Source of the DNA: Anaerolineales bacterium HSG24
Lineage (GTDB): Bacteria; Chloroflexota; Anaerolineae; 4572-78; J111
Reading direction: 5' to 3'
Length of the DNA: 52,925 nt
NCBI GenBank assembly: GCA_030377895.1
Contig: JAUCGB010000015.1
Span: 1-52,925 of the forward strand
The first letter of the stretch is position 1. The number at the start of each line of letters is the position of its first letter. A program made the position numbers and the translations under genes. Positions 44,640 to 52,925 of this stretch are shown piece after piece. Below the pieces are notes generated by a model. That model was not told the origin of the DNA. It made no database searches and saw nothing but the letters and a program-made list of their open reading frames with translations.

Positions 44640-44742
44640 GGCTATCAACGTAAGCCAAGACATGTAGCACATGCTTCAGCCTGTGCCGCACAGTCTAAAG
44701 ACTGTGTTACGATATTATCTGTCGCACGTTAAGTTGATAGCC
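44640..44742. repeat. Inverted-repeat element, family D copy 1
   Basis: The ends GGCTATCAACG and its near complement (GTTGATAGCC) bound 103 bp. The interior (ACATGTAGCACATGCTTCAGCC...TCTGTCGCACGTTAAGTTG) recurs in direct orientation at 46427-46531. Confidence 0.85.
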
Positions 44743-44761
44743 CCAAGTAATGAAGAATGAA

Positions 44762-44798
44762 AAAGCGTCTCGTTCCCTTTTTAGGAACGAGACGCTTT
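44762..44798 (+). terminator. Terminator of the protease operon
   Basis: A perfect 15-bp stem (AAAGCGTCTCGTTCC and its complement) closes a seven-base loop and ends in TTTATGTTTT. Confidence 0.8.
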
Positions 44799-44893
44799 AT
44801 GTTTTCACGCCTTTCGACATATCCTCGCCCCGTTCTATTTTGGCATTGTTAACGCTTGTGGTATCCTACCTTTGTCGATTCAGCGATTCAGAC

Positions 44894-44923
44894 GATTCAG
44901 CGATTCATCCGAATCGCTGAATC
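44894..44923 (+). promoter_or_regulatory. Hairpin at the start of the phosphohexomutase gene
   Basis: GATTCAGCGATTC, a four-base loop and the exact complement form a 13-bp stem that ends 11 bp before the ATG. The spot has no recognisable ribosome site. The upstream bases repeat CGATTCAG three times, so it could be a slipped repeat or a translation control structure. Confidence 0.5.
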
Positions 44924-44934
44924 ATAAAAATATT

Positions 44935-46350
44935 ATGACAATCAAATTTGGCACGGATGGCTGGCGAGCCATCATTGCCGACAGTTACACCTACGCCAAT
45001 GTTCGCCGCTGTGCGGTCGGGTTGGGTCGCTATCTGCAAACCCAACATCAAGCCAACAAAGGAGTCGTGGTTGGGTATGATACCCGATTCGGCTCACCCG
45101 CTTTTGCCGAAGTAACCGCCTCCACCCTGACCGCGCTCGGTATTCCGGTCTATCTATGCGACCGTCCAGCCCCTACGCCGACGGTATCTTATTCAATTTT
45201 AGGCCAAAACGCGGCCGGATGTGTCATCATCACGGCCAGCCATAACCCATCCAACTACAATGGTTTTAAGTTTCGGCCCGACTACGCCGGATCAGCCCGA
45301 CCCGAAATCGTCACTGCGGTCGAGAGCCACATCCCAGATGAGGCCGTCCAGTATCAAAAACCGTTAGCTATAGCTAGGCAAGAAGGTCTGCTGACCGACT
45401 TTAATCCCCTGCCTAACTATCTAGCTAAACTAGATTCGTTGACCAACATCAACCGAATCCAAGAAGCCGAGTTCAATATCATAGTCGATGCCATGCATGG
45501 CGCGGGCGGCGGTCTGTGGCCAACCTTGCTGGATGGCGGTCAAACCAAGCTGACCGAGATTCGGGGTGAGCCGAACCCGAACTTCCCCGGTATGCACAAC
45601 CCCGAGCCGTTGGCCCACAACCTAACCGAGTTGTCTGCGGCGATTAAACAGGGCGGCTACGACATCGGCATTGCCCCCGACGGAGACGCGGATCGGATTG
45701 GCATTTTAGACGAGTATGGCGAGTTCGTCAACCCCCTACAACTGTACGCCCTCCTGCTGATGTATAATCTTGAGGTGCGCGGTCTGCGTGGCCCGATTGT
45801 CCGCACCATCACCTGTACGGCCATGGCGAATAAGCTGGCCGCCAAGTATGACCTGCCAGTGCATGAAGTGCCGATTGGCTTTAAGTATGTCGGGCCGAAA
45901 ATGGTCGATGTGGGGGCGATTTTTGGCGGCGAGGAGAGTGGCGGTTATGCCTACGGCGACCATATCCCAGAGCGGGACGGCTTTGCCTCTGGGCTGTTCC
46001 TGCTCGATTTTATGGCCGTCACCGGACGGAGCATGCGGGGGCTGGTTGATTATCTGTTTGAGCAGATTGGCCCGCACTTTTATGACCGCATCGACCTGAC
46101 CTACGAGGCCACTCAACGAGCCGAGATTCTGGCGCGAGTGCAACAGGCCAAACCAGATCAACTGGCTGGCCTAAAAGTAACCAGCATCCTGACCATCGAC
46201 GGCTACCGCTTCGACCTAGAGAATGATGGCTGGCTGATTATCCGCTTCTCCGGCACGGAGCCGCTACTGCGAGTCTACTGCGAGACCATGCACGGCGACA
46301 AGGTGGACGCGCTCCTCAACGCCGGGCGAGAGTTGGTGGGGGTTGCGTAA
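44935..46350 (+). CDS. Phosphoglucomutase/phosphomannomutase
   Basis: This 471-residue alpha-D-phosphohexomutase interconverts the 1- and 6-phosphates of glucose or mannose. The catalytic serine S102 is in TASHNPSNYNG. The metal loop is DGDADRIG, the sugar-specificity loop is GGEESGG and the phosphate-binding loop is RFSGTEPLLRVY. The start at ATG 44935 gives MTIKFGTDGWRA, the usual family beginning; the 21 codons before it lie in the hairpin region. It probably supplies sugar phosphates for cell-wall and exopolysaccharide synthesis, which suits the nearby surface genes. Confidence 0.95.
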   Translation: MTIKFGTDGWRAIIADSYTYANVRRCAVGLGRYLQTQHQANKGVVVGYDTRFGSPAFAEVTASTLTALGIPVYLCDRPAPTPTVSYSILGQNAAGCVIITASHNPSNYNGFKFRPDYAGSARPEIVTAVESHIPDEAVQYQKPLAIARQEGLLTDFNPLPNYLAKLDSLTNINRIQEAEFNIIVDAMHGAGGGLWPTLLDGGQTKLTEIRGEPNPNFPGMHNPEPLAHNLTELSAAIKQGGYDIGIAPDGDADRIGILDEYGEFVNPLQLYALLLMYNLEVRGLRGPIVRTITCTAMANKLAAKYDLPVHEVPIGFKYVGPKMVDVGAIFGGEESGGYAYGDHIPERDGFASGLFLLDFMAVTGRSMRGLVDYLFEQIGPHFYDRIDLTYEATQRAEILARVQQAKPDQLAGLKVTSILTIDGYRFDLENDGWLIIRFSGTEPLLRVYCETMHGDKVDALLNAGRELVGVA

Positions 46351-46355
46351 TCTTT

Positions 46356-46422
46356 GGTAGCGTTGCCACGTTGACTGATGACCATGTCACTCTGAGCGCA
46401 ACGAAGTGGAGAAGAGTGACAT
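46356..46422. repeat. Hairpin element of the TTGGTAG/TGTCA family
   Basis: The left part TTGGTAGCGTTGCCACGTTG resembles 33981-34000. The inner ATGTCACTCT (46384-46393) pairs with AGAGTGACAT (46413-46422). Confidence 0.65.
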
Positions 46423-46426
46423 GGCC

Positions 46427-46531
46427 GACTATCAACGTAGGCCGAGACATGTAGCACATGCTTCAGCCTGTGCCGCACACAGTCTAAAGACTGTGCTACG
46501 ATATTATCTGTCGCACGTTAAGTTGATAGCC
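46427..46531. repeat. Inverted-repeat element, family D copy 2
   Basis: 105 bp, nearly identical to 44640-44742 with the same GACTATCAACG/GTTGATAGCC ends. It lies next to the TGTCA hairpin element. Confidence 0.85.
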
Positions 46532-46566
46532 ACATGGCCCAAACAAAGATCAAGGCCCAATTCCAT

Positions 46567-47229
46567 TCACGGTATCGCTAAATTAGCTTCAATCAAACTC
46601 ACAATAATTGACTTAATCGCTTTTAAGGCCCTCAAAATATCGGCAATTTCAGCTTTTGTTGCCACGTATGCCGAACTGATGGTGTACTGTTTTTTATGCA
46701 GTATCATAAAATACCAGTCTGCGCCAATCACATGACAACCATAAATCGGGTGTCGTTGCTCATTTTTGGCTTGTCCAACCAACATGGCGGCTAAGGCTTG
46801 CCCCGCTGGGTCTCCTTGAGGGTCGCGGTGCCGCTTATGCTCTTGAAAAGAAAAGTAGGGCTGTTCCGGTTCCCGAAAACCGCTCGCAATCATGCCATCT
46901 GGATCGCCACTCAAGGTAATGCCGTCAACCACACCACTCAAGCGACGTTCGGCAAATAAGGAAAATCGTTTGTCAGAGGAGAAATCAACCAAGGCAAACA
47001 AGGGAGCGATAAAGTTCTGGAGCAGTTCAGCCTCATTCCAATGCTTGACATTGAGGTTCAGTTGGTGCTGTAAATGAGTAATAGTTTGGGTTTCAAACTC
47101 TGTCACCATCACTTGCTGATTGAGCCAATCATCTAACATTGAGGAGTCAAAAACTTCATCCAGTTCAAATAGTTTATCCAATTTTGCTAACGTACACTCA
47201 CTAAAGGTCAGTGTTTTTGGCTTTTTCAT
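46567..47229 (-). CDS. Hypothetical protein with a PD-(D/E)XK-like motif
   Basis: The 220-residue protein is of a type seen in Bacteroidota and Chloroflexota, without a known function. A nuclease-like core is suggested by LSGDPDGMIASG followed by YFSFQEHKRHRDP (D ... E-x-K). The N-terminus (TFSECTLAKLDKLFEL) is helical and the C-terminus (VATKAEIADILRALKAIKSII) is a long amphipathic helix. No signal peptide is present. Confidence 0.65.
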   Translation of the reverse strand: MKKPKTLTFSECTLAKLDKLFELDEVFDSSMLDDWLNQQVMVTEFETQTITHLQHQLNLNVKHWNEAELLQNFIAPLFALVDFSSDKRFSLFAERRLSGVVDGITLSGDPDGMIASGFREPEQPYFSFQEHKRHRDPQGDPAGQALAAMLVGQAKNEQRHPIYGCHVIGADWYFMILHKKQYTISSAYVATKAEIADILRALKAIKSIIVSLIEANLAIP

Positions 47230-47280
47230 ATAAAGTCACTTGCTACCTGACAAAGTGGTTTAGGGAAGGCTAAAACAGAA

Positions 47281-47381
47281 ACACAGAGTTTCACAGAGAA
47301 AAAGCGAATTATTTTTCCCTCTGTGCGTCTCTGTGAAACTCTGTGCTAATTAGTTTTGGCAACTTTTCTGTCGGGTACTGA
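47281..47381. repeat. Hairpin element CACAGAGTTTCACAGAG, family E
   Basis: ACACAGAGTTTCACAGAG (47281-47298) pairs with CTCTGTGAAACTCTGTG (47329-47345). The following CTAATTAGTTTTGGCAACTTTTCTGTCGGGTACTGA recurs in parts, inverted at 37521-37568 and direct at 33905-33924. Confidence 0.8.
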
Positions 47382-47490
47382 GATAAAGTCATCCAGAAAA
47401 GTTTTCTTCATAATGTTCTAATTGTACCACACAAGCTATTCAACAGAAAAAACAAATCGGGTTGTCGTATAGTGCGAATCTTGGCCTAGT

Positions 47491-47757
47491 TCATTTTGAG
47501 GTGAATGATCTTTACAAATTGCGATGTCCGGTAGGGGCTAGGCAGGGCGGTCTAGACTTGGAATGTGCGACCATCTCCGCTCCGCCCCTGCCTCGCCCGT
47601 TTACTCGGAGATAGCGTTCCCTGTGGGCTACGGGCGAGGTAAGGCGGATGAAAGTTCTGATTTCAAACCATGATACTTGCCGCCTTACCTAGCCCCTACG
47701 TAATCTATCGCCATACCTAATTTGTAAAGGATGAAGTCCTTCATTTTGAACCATGCC
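47491..47757. repeat. 266-bp structured repeat, family C copy 2
   Basis: It is identical to 28854-29119 apart from one extra G near position 47730. It has the same inverted ends and GC-rich nested hairpins. Confidence 0.95.
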
Positions 47758-47803
47758 CGAATCTTGTCGAGTAACAAATAGAGGAATCATTAAAAATTCC
47801 CCC

Positions 47804-47832
47804 TTGACAAACCTACTAGGATATGTTATACT
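47804..47832 (+). promoter_or_regulatory. Promoter of the triple solute-binding gene
   Basis: TTGACA (47804-47809), a 17-bp spacer and TATACT (47827-47832). The inferred leader is about 255 bases long and contains imperfect complementary segments (GTGAAACGGG...TTTCAC, 47956-47998). A regulatory RNA structure is possible but no known class was recognised. Confidence 0.8.
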
Positions 47833-48095
47833 CAAACTTAGTAAAGTCATTGAACTTATTAAGTTTCTCCCCTAAAGTATCATCCTAAATTCGTTTACCA
47901 AAACCTATCAATGTCTCAGTAAGTAGACAATTTTAATTGGAATAGTGCTGAGTAGTGAAACGGGACAGGTGATGACCATCCGGGCATCATATTTCACGTC
48001 TCACCATTCAAATGTCTGTGTTAGAGATGATGACAGGTTTTATAAAATATCTTACATTTAAGTATTGATGGTTTTTGATTACCAAAAGGAGCATG

Positions 48096-51000
48096 ATGAA
48101 GAGAATCTACTATTTAGTAGCTATTAGCTTGTTATTGTTTTTAACTGGGTGTGCCTCAACAGGTGGGCCAGTGCAACCCACTGAAACCCCGAAGGAAGAA
48201 CCGAAGGCAGAAGCACCTCAAGAAGAGACAAAAGAAGAACCCGCCACCGATGAAAAAGTAACCCTAACGATTGAAAGTTGGCGAAATGACGATTTGGCGA
48301 TTTGGCAAGATGTGTTAATTCCGGCCTTTAACGTCCATTATCCGAATATTGAAGTTGTTTTTGCCCCAACTGCTCCAGCAGAGTACAACTCAGTGCTGAA
48401 CACCAAGTTGGAAGGTGGTACCGCCGGTGACTTGATTACCTGTCGCCCATTTGATACCTCACTAGGCTTATACCAAGCCGGACATCTCGTCTCTCTGAAT
48501 GATTTAGCGGGCATGGAGAACTTCGGTAGCGTCGCTAAAAGCGCTTGGACGACTGATGACGGCTCGAACACCTTCTGTGTGCCAATGGCTTCGGTCATTC
48601 ATGGTTTCATCTATAACGCCGATATTTTTGCTGAACTCGGCCTGAGCAAACCAGCCACAGAATCTGAATTTTACGCCATGCTTGACGCAGTCAAAGCTGA
48701 TGGCAACTACGCCCCACTGGTTATGGGAACTATCGACCAATGGGAATCCGCCACCATGGGCTACCAAAACATCGGCCCCAACTACTGGAACGGTGAAGAT
48801 GGTCGCCTTGGTTTGATTGCTGGAACAGACAAATTAAACGACCCGCAATACGTGGCCGTGCTAGAATCCCTCGCCAAATGGGGGGCATACATGGCTGACG
48901 GCTACGAAGCCCAAACTTATCCTGACTCCCAAAACCTGTTCACCTTGGGTCAAGGCGCTGTTTATCCGGCGGGATCATGGGACATCTCCCTCTTTAATGA
49001 CCAAGCCGACTTTGCCCTTGGCGCTTTCGCACCGCCTGTGCCGGATGGCTCAGACAAATGTTACATCAGCGACCATACCGACATCGGTTTAGGCATCAAC
49101 AACGCTTCCCCGAACGCCGCCGCCGCTAAAACCTTCCTTGAGTGGATGACTACCCAAGAGTTTGCCGAACTGTACGGCAATCAGTTACCGGGTTTCTTCC
49201 CCTTGGCAAACCACTCAATCAGTCTGGGCGACCCGATTGCTCAAGAATTTGTTGACTGGCGCAACAAGTGTGAATCGACCATTCGTAACTCCTACCAGAT
49301 TTTATCTCGTGGTGAGCCGAACTTAGAAAATGAACTGTGGAGCGTTAGCGCCCAAATTATCAACGGTACGCTGTCTCCGGCTGATGGAGCGCAACAACTG
49401 CAAGACGGTCTCGATGTCTGGTACACCCCCGGCGAGATCAGCACCTCTGCTCCGGCTGAAGAATCTGCCGCCCCAAGCAGTGATGTGAGTGGCGAACTGC
49501 TGATTGAAAGTTGGCGAAACGACGATTTAGCCATCTGGGAAGATGTGTTAATTCCGGCCTTTAACGCCCACTACCCGAATGTAAATGTCACCTTCGCCCC
49601 AACTGCTCCGGCAGAGTATAACTCCGTGTTGAACACCAAACTTGAAGGCGGTACCGCCGGTGATTTGATTACCTGTCGCCCGTTTGATACCTCATTGGGT
49701 TTATATGATAATGGACACCTCGCGAACTTGAAGGACCTACCCGGTCTGAGCAACTTTAGCGATGTCGCCAAGAGTGCCTGGACAACAGACGATGGTTCAG
49801 CCACCTTCTGTATGCCAATGGCCTCAGTCATCCACGGTTTCCTTTATAATGCTGATGCTTTTGCTGAACTTGGTGTCAGCGAACCGACCACTGAATCTGA
49901 ATTTTACGCCCTGCTCGATGCCATCAAGGCTGACGGAACCTACGCCCCACTGGTCATGGGAACCATCGACCAATGGGAATCCGCCACAATGGGCTTCCAA
50001 AACATCGGCCCGAACTATTGGAACGGCGAAGATGGTCGGCTTGGCTTGATTAACGGCTCAGAAAAACTGAATGACTCGCAGTATGTCGCGGTGTTAGAAT
50101 CCCTCGCCAAATGGGGTGCATATCTGCCCGATGGCTTTGAAGCTCAAACCTATCCTGACTCACAAAACTTCTTCTCTCTCGGTATGGGAGCCATCTATCC
50201 GGCTGGTTCATGGGATATCGCTCTCTTTAATGACCAAGCCGACTTCGCCCTTGGTGCTTTCCCACCACCTGTACCGGACGGATCTGACAAATGTTACATC
50301 AGCGACCATACTGACATCGGATTGGGCATGAATACCTCAACCGCCAATGCAGAAGCGGCTAAAGCCTTCCTCGATTGGGTCACCACCCAAGAATTTGCCG
50401 AACTGTATGGCAACCAACTACCCGGTTTCTTCCCCTTAGCAAATCACTCTATCAGCCTGAGCGACCCGATTGCTCAAGAGTTTGTCGATTGGCGAGGCGA
50501 GTGTGAATCAACCATTCGTAACTCTTACCAGATTCTCTCTCGTGGTGAGCCGAACTTAGAAAATGAACTGTGGAGCGTTAGCGCTCAGGTCATCAACGGA
50601 AGTTTATCTCCGGCTGATGGAGCGCAACAACTGCAAGACGGTCTTGATGTTTGGTATACCCCCGCTGGTGGCTCAGTGGATGCAGCGACCGAAGAAGAAA
50701 GTAATGCTGGCATGTCCGAAGATGAAATGGCCGCCGCATCTGGCGACCTACTGATTGAAAGCTGGCGAAACGACGATTTGGCGATTTGGGAAGACATCTT
50801 AATTCCGGCCTTTAACGCCAAATACCCGAACATCAACGTCACTTTTGCCCCAACTGCTCCGGCTGAGTACAACTCGGTGCTGAACACAAAACTGGAAGGC
50901 GGTACTGCCGGTGATTTGATCACCTGTCGCCCGTTTGATACCTCATTAGGACTGTATAGCAACGGACGGTTAGCCTCTTTGAACGACCTAGCTGGTTTGA

Positions 51001-51923
51001 GCAACTTTAGTGATGTCGCCAAGAGCGCATGGACGACAGATGATGGTTCTGTGACCTTCTGTGTACCAATGGCCTCAGTCATTCACGGTTTCATCTACAA
51101 CGCCGATGCCTTTGCCGAACTGGGTTTGAACGAACCGACCACCGAAGCTGAATTCTTTGAAGTGCTAGAAGCAATCAAAGCTGACGGCACCTACTATGCT
51201 CTCGACATGGGAACTGCCGACCAATGGGAAGCGGCCACGATGGGCTTCCAAAACATCGGCCCGAACTACTGGAACGGTGAAACTGGTCGTAATGGCTTGC
51301 TTGACGGTTCAGAAAAACTGACTGACCCGCAGTATGTCGCTACCTTTGAATCACTCGCCAAATGGGGGCCATATCTGCCCGACGGTTTTGAAGCCCAAAC
51401 CTACCCCGACTCACAAAACCTGTTTACCTTGGGCATGGCCGCCATCTATCCGGCTGGCTCGTGGGACATCTCCCTCTTTAACAACGATGCCGAGTTTGCC
51501 CTCGGAGCCTTCCATCCGCCCGTACCAGAAGGTGGTAGCAGCTGTTACATCAGCGACCACACTGACATCGGCTTGGGCATGAACGCCTCAACTGAAAATG
51601 CTGACGCGGCTAAAGTGTTCCTAGATTGGGTCTCCTCGGCTGAGTTTGCTGGTCTGTATGGCAACCAACTGCCGGGCTTCTTCCCCTTATCAAACCACTC
51701 CGTCAGCCTGAGCGACCCGATTGCTCAAGAGTTTGTTGACTGGCGCGATGAGTGTGAATCAACCATCCGTAACTCCTACCAAATCCTATCACGCGGTGAG
51801 CCAAACTTAGAAAACGAACTGTGGAGTGTCAGTGCCCAAGTTATAAACGGCACCTTGACTCCCGAAGAGGCAACCGAGCAATTACAAAGTGGTTTAGCGA
51901 AATGGTACGAGCCACAACAGTAA
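48096..51923 (+). CDS. Lipoprotein with three tandem extracellular solute-binding domains (family 1)
   Basis: The 1275-residue protein begins MKRIYYLVAISLLLFLTGC. The lipobox cysteine is C19, and a Glu/Pro/Lys-rich linker follows. Three successive copies of a sugar-type binding domain occupy about residues 58-455, 468-875 and 885-1275. Each starts (L/T)IESWRNDDLAIW, contains APAEYNSVLNTKLEGG, GDLITCRPFD, KSAWTTDDGS and QILSRGEPNLENELW, and has about four conserved cysteines that may form disulfides. Ordinary family members have one domain of about 400-450 residues. The linkers between copies are Ser/Glu-rich. An AGGAG site and two successive ATGs (48093, 48096) precede the gene. The next gene is a secreted carbohydrate-binding protein, which suggests polysaccharide uptake; the transporter genes are not in view. 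Confidence 0.93.
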   Translation: MKRIYYLVAISLLLFLTGCASTGGPVQPTETPKEEPKAEAPQEETKEEPATDEKVTLTIESWRNDDLAIWQDVLIPAFNVHYPNIEVVFAPTAPAEYNSVLNTKLEGGTAGDLITCRPFDTSLGLYQAGHLVSLNDLAGMENFGSVAKSAWTTDDGSNTFCVPMASVIHGFIYNADIFAELGLSKPATESEFYAMLDAVKADGNYAPLVMGTIDQWESATMGYQNIGPNYWNGEDGRLGLIAGTDKLNDPQYVAVLESLAKWGAYMADGYEAQTYPDSQNLFTLGQGAVYPAGSWDISLFNDQADFALGAFAPPVPDGSDKCYISDHTDIGLGINNASPNAAAAKTFLEWMTTQEFAELYGNQLPGFFPLANHSISLGDPIAQEFVDWRNKCESTIRNSYQILSRGEPNLENELWSVSAQIINGTLSPADGAQQLQDGLDVWYTPGEISTSAPAEESAAPSSDVSGELLIESWRNDDLAIWEDVLIPAFNAHYPNVNVTFAPTAPAEYNSVLNTKLEGGTAGDLITCRPFDTSLGLYDNGHLANLKDLPGLSNFSDVAKSAWTTDDGSATFCMPMASVIHGFLYNADAFAELGVSEPTTESEFYALLDAIKADGTYAPLVMGTIDQWESATMGFQNIGPNYWNGEDGRLGLINGSEKLNDSQYVAVLESLAKWGAYLPDGFEAQTYPDSQNFFSLGMGAIYPAGSWDIALFNDQADFALGAFPPPVPDGSDKCYISDHTDIGLGMNTSTANAEAAKAFLDWVTTQEFAELYGNQLPGFFPLANHSISLSDPIAQEFVDWRGECESTIRNSYQILSRGEPNLENELWSVSAQVINGSLSPADGAQQLQDGLDVWYTPAGGSVDAATEEESNAGMSEDEMAAASGDLLIESWRNDDLAIWEDILIPAFNAKYPNINVTFAPTAPAEYNSVLNTKLEGGTAGDLITCRPFDTSLGLYSNGRLASLNDLAGLSNFSDVAKSAWTTDDGSVTFCVPMASVIHGFIYNADAFAELGLNEPTTEAEFFEVLEAIKADGTYYALDMGTADQWEAATMGFQNIGPNYWNGETGRNGLLDGSEKLTDPQYVATFESLAKWGPYLPDGFEAQTYPDSQNLFTLGMAAIYPAGSWDISLFNNDAEFALGAFHPPVPEGGSSCYISDHTDIGLGMNASTENADAAKVFLDWVSSAEFAGLYGNQLPGFFPLSNHSVSLSDPIAQEFVDWRDECESTIRNSYQILSRGEPNLENELWSVSAQVINGTLTPEEATEQLQSGLAKWYEPQQ

Positions 51924-51978
51924 GGAATCGGGATTAAATAAGTTGTGCATTTCGGCACTCGATGACGTAGCACCTTGG

Positions 51979-52010
51979 TTCGTAGTACCCAATTCATTGG
52001 GTGCTACGAA
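51979..52010. repeat. Hairpin after the solute-binding gene
   Basis: TTCGTAGTACCCAAT, two bases and its near-complement form a 15-bp stem, 56 bp after the stop. Further palindromes lie at 52045-52110 (GGGCTAAAGCC, CCGCTAAAGCGG), typical of spacer repeats. Confidence 0.7.
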
Positions 52011-52153
52011 CGGAATCGTTTGACCTGTTGACTGATGGCCTTGGGCTAAAGCCACAAGGCTAAAAACTGAATACCGCTAAAGCGGCCTATATAGCTGGCT
52101 TTAGCCTGCTTAAACTTTTAGCATAAGTAAGAACAATTTAAGGGAGAAATAAG

Positions 52154-52925
52154 ATGTATAGCGGATTATCAACGCAGAAGCGTTCCGTGATGTTATTAGT
52201 AGGTTGTTTGTTGTTAGGTTTTGCAGTGTTATCGTTACTGGCACCAAGAATCACTTTGGCGGCAGATAACTTATTAGAAAATGGTGATTTTTCAAGTGAT
52301 GAACTTGATCCTTGGTGGCCTTATATCGACGATGCGGCCACGGGTCAAGCCAGTGTGGTTGACGGCATGGCCGAACTTGCCATTACCGACGGTGGCACTG
52401 CCGATTGGCATGTCATTTTAGGATACAGTGGTGTGCCCATTGTAGAAGGCACCACCTATGAGGTCAGTTTTAAGGCCAAAGCCGATAAAGCGGTGAACGT
52501 ACCATTTTTATGGCAAGAAGCCGCCGACCCATACACCACCTATTTTGGTGAAACGGTTGCCCTGACCACCGAATTAAAAGAGTATAAATACAGCTTTACC
52601 TCTGAATATAGTGATTCTGCCGCCGACTTTGCCTTTCAGGCTGGTGCATTAGGCGCATTTACTATGTGGCTGGATGATGTGGTGATTATACCTACCGCCA
52701 CTGGTGGTCTGCCCAATCAGATAAAAAATGGTGATTTTTCTGATGGTAATACCAATTGGAAATTTAACGCTTATGCAGATAACGGCGGAGAAGCGACTTT
52801 TACCACCACTGATGAAATACTTCAGGCAGATGTTACTAAAGGTGGCGATGAAGGCTGGGTGGTTTCGGTTGAGTACCCTCAACTAGAAGTTGCCGAAGGT
52901 GAAGCCTATACCTTAACCCTTTCTG
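52154..52925 (+). CDS. Secreted protein with CBM4_9-type modules (partial, runs off the window)
   Basis: An open frame of 257 codons continues past the window end. It begins MYSGLSTQKRSVML, followed by a hydrophobic signal ending LAPRITLAA. Two carbohydrate-binding-like beta-sandwiches follow, each opening with NGDFS (NLLENGDFSS and NQIKNGDFSDG) and including YEVSFKAKADKAVNVPF and the LDDVVII strand. The pattern matches CBM4_9 modules of secreted glycoside hydrolases; any catalytic part would be outside. A GGGAG ribosome site lies seven bases before the ATG. Together with the binding lipoprotein it suggests glucan use. Confidence 0.85.
   Translation, partial: MYSGLSTQKRSVMLLVGCLLLGFAVLSLLAPRITLAADNLLENGDFSSDELDPWWPYIDDAATGQASVVDGMAELAITDGGTADWHVILGYSGVPIVEGTTYEVSFKAKADKAVNVPFLWQEAADPYTTYFGETVALTTELKEYKYSFTSEYSDSAADFAFQAGALGAFTMWLDDVVIIPTATGGLPNQIKNGDFSDGNTNWKFNAYADNGGEATFTTTDEILQADVTKGGDEGWVVSVEYPQLEVAEGEAYTLTLS

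Overview
The window looks like a chromosomal segment of a Chloroflexota bacterium, probably a filamentous or Anaerolineae-like lineage. This is an inference. It rests on a LexA operator of the GAAC-N4-GTTC type, BatA/vWA and YfhO-type giant membrane proteins, Uma2-type nucleases, a secreted protein ending in a YLPVVVKN-like tail, and many dispersed palindromic repeats in the spacers. Base composition varies: housekeeping and membrane genes are moderately GC-rich, while spacers and the restriction-modification island are AT-rich.

Layout. Positions 1-4263 (minus strand) carry the str cluster rpsL-rpsG-fusA, with lexA upstream of it. lexA has a textbook autoregulated promoter, and rpsL has a TTG start and a hairpin-rich leader. 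Positions 4522-9276 (minus) are a two-gene operon of large membrane-anchored vWA proteins. Positions 9277-10480 are a long spacer with a MITE-like element and a stand-alone 47-codon small ORF that has its own promoter and terminator. Positions 10430-12565 are a compact type II restriction-modification island: a C5 methyltransferase converging on a controller-nuclease operon, with shared candidate controller boxes. Then come leuS (12667-15222), a decayed antitoxin/PIN pair, a YfhO-like membrane protein with repeat-derived insertions, an alpha/beta hydrolase, a GAF-GAF-PP2C phosphatase and a Uma2-like nuclease with a coiled-coil tail.

Positions 23469-32613 are on the minus strand. They hold a hypothetical protein, a dual-specificity phosphatase with a membrane zinc peptidase, a 950-residue fusion of an acyl-adenylate-ligase-like module to a diadenylate cyclase module, and a likely sensory pair: a periplasmic-binding lipoprotein followed by a membrane-PAS-PP2C phosphatase. 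Positions 35158-35902 hold a tiny very basic protein, two tRNA-Ser genes and the SRP RNA. After these come a G5/3D-domain cell-wall protein, a PD-(D/E)XK-like protein with 18-residue repeats, a two-gene operon (GT-C-like membrane protein plus a secreted papain-like protease), a phosphohexomutase, and another nuclease-like hypothetical. At the right edge is a lipoprotein made of three tandem copies of a sugar-type solute-binding domain, followed by a partial secreted carbohydrate-binding protein. These two are probably the start of a polysaccharide-use locus that continues outside the window.

The most unusual items are the ligase/diadenylate cyclase fusion, the triplicated binding protein, the 47-codon transcription unit and the dense, nested set of at least six families of palindromic or MITE-like repeats. 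One family is present as two 266/267-bp copies that differ by a single base about 18.6 kb apart.
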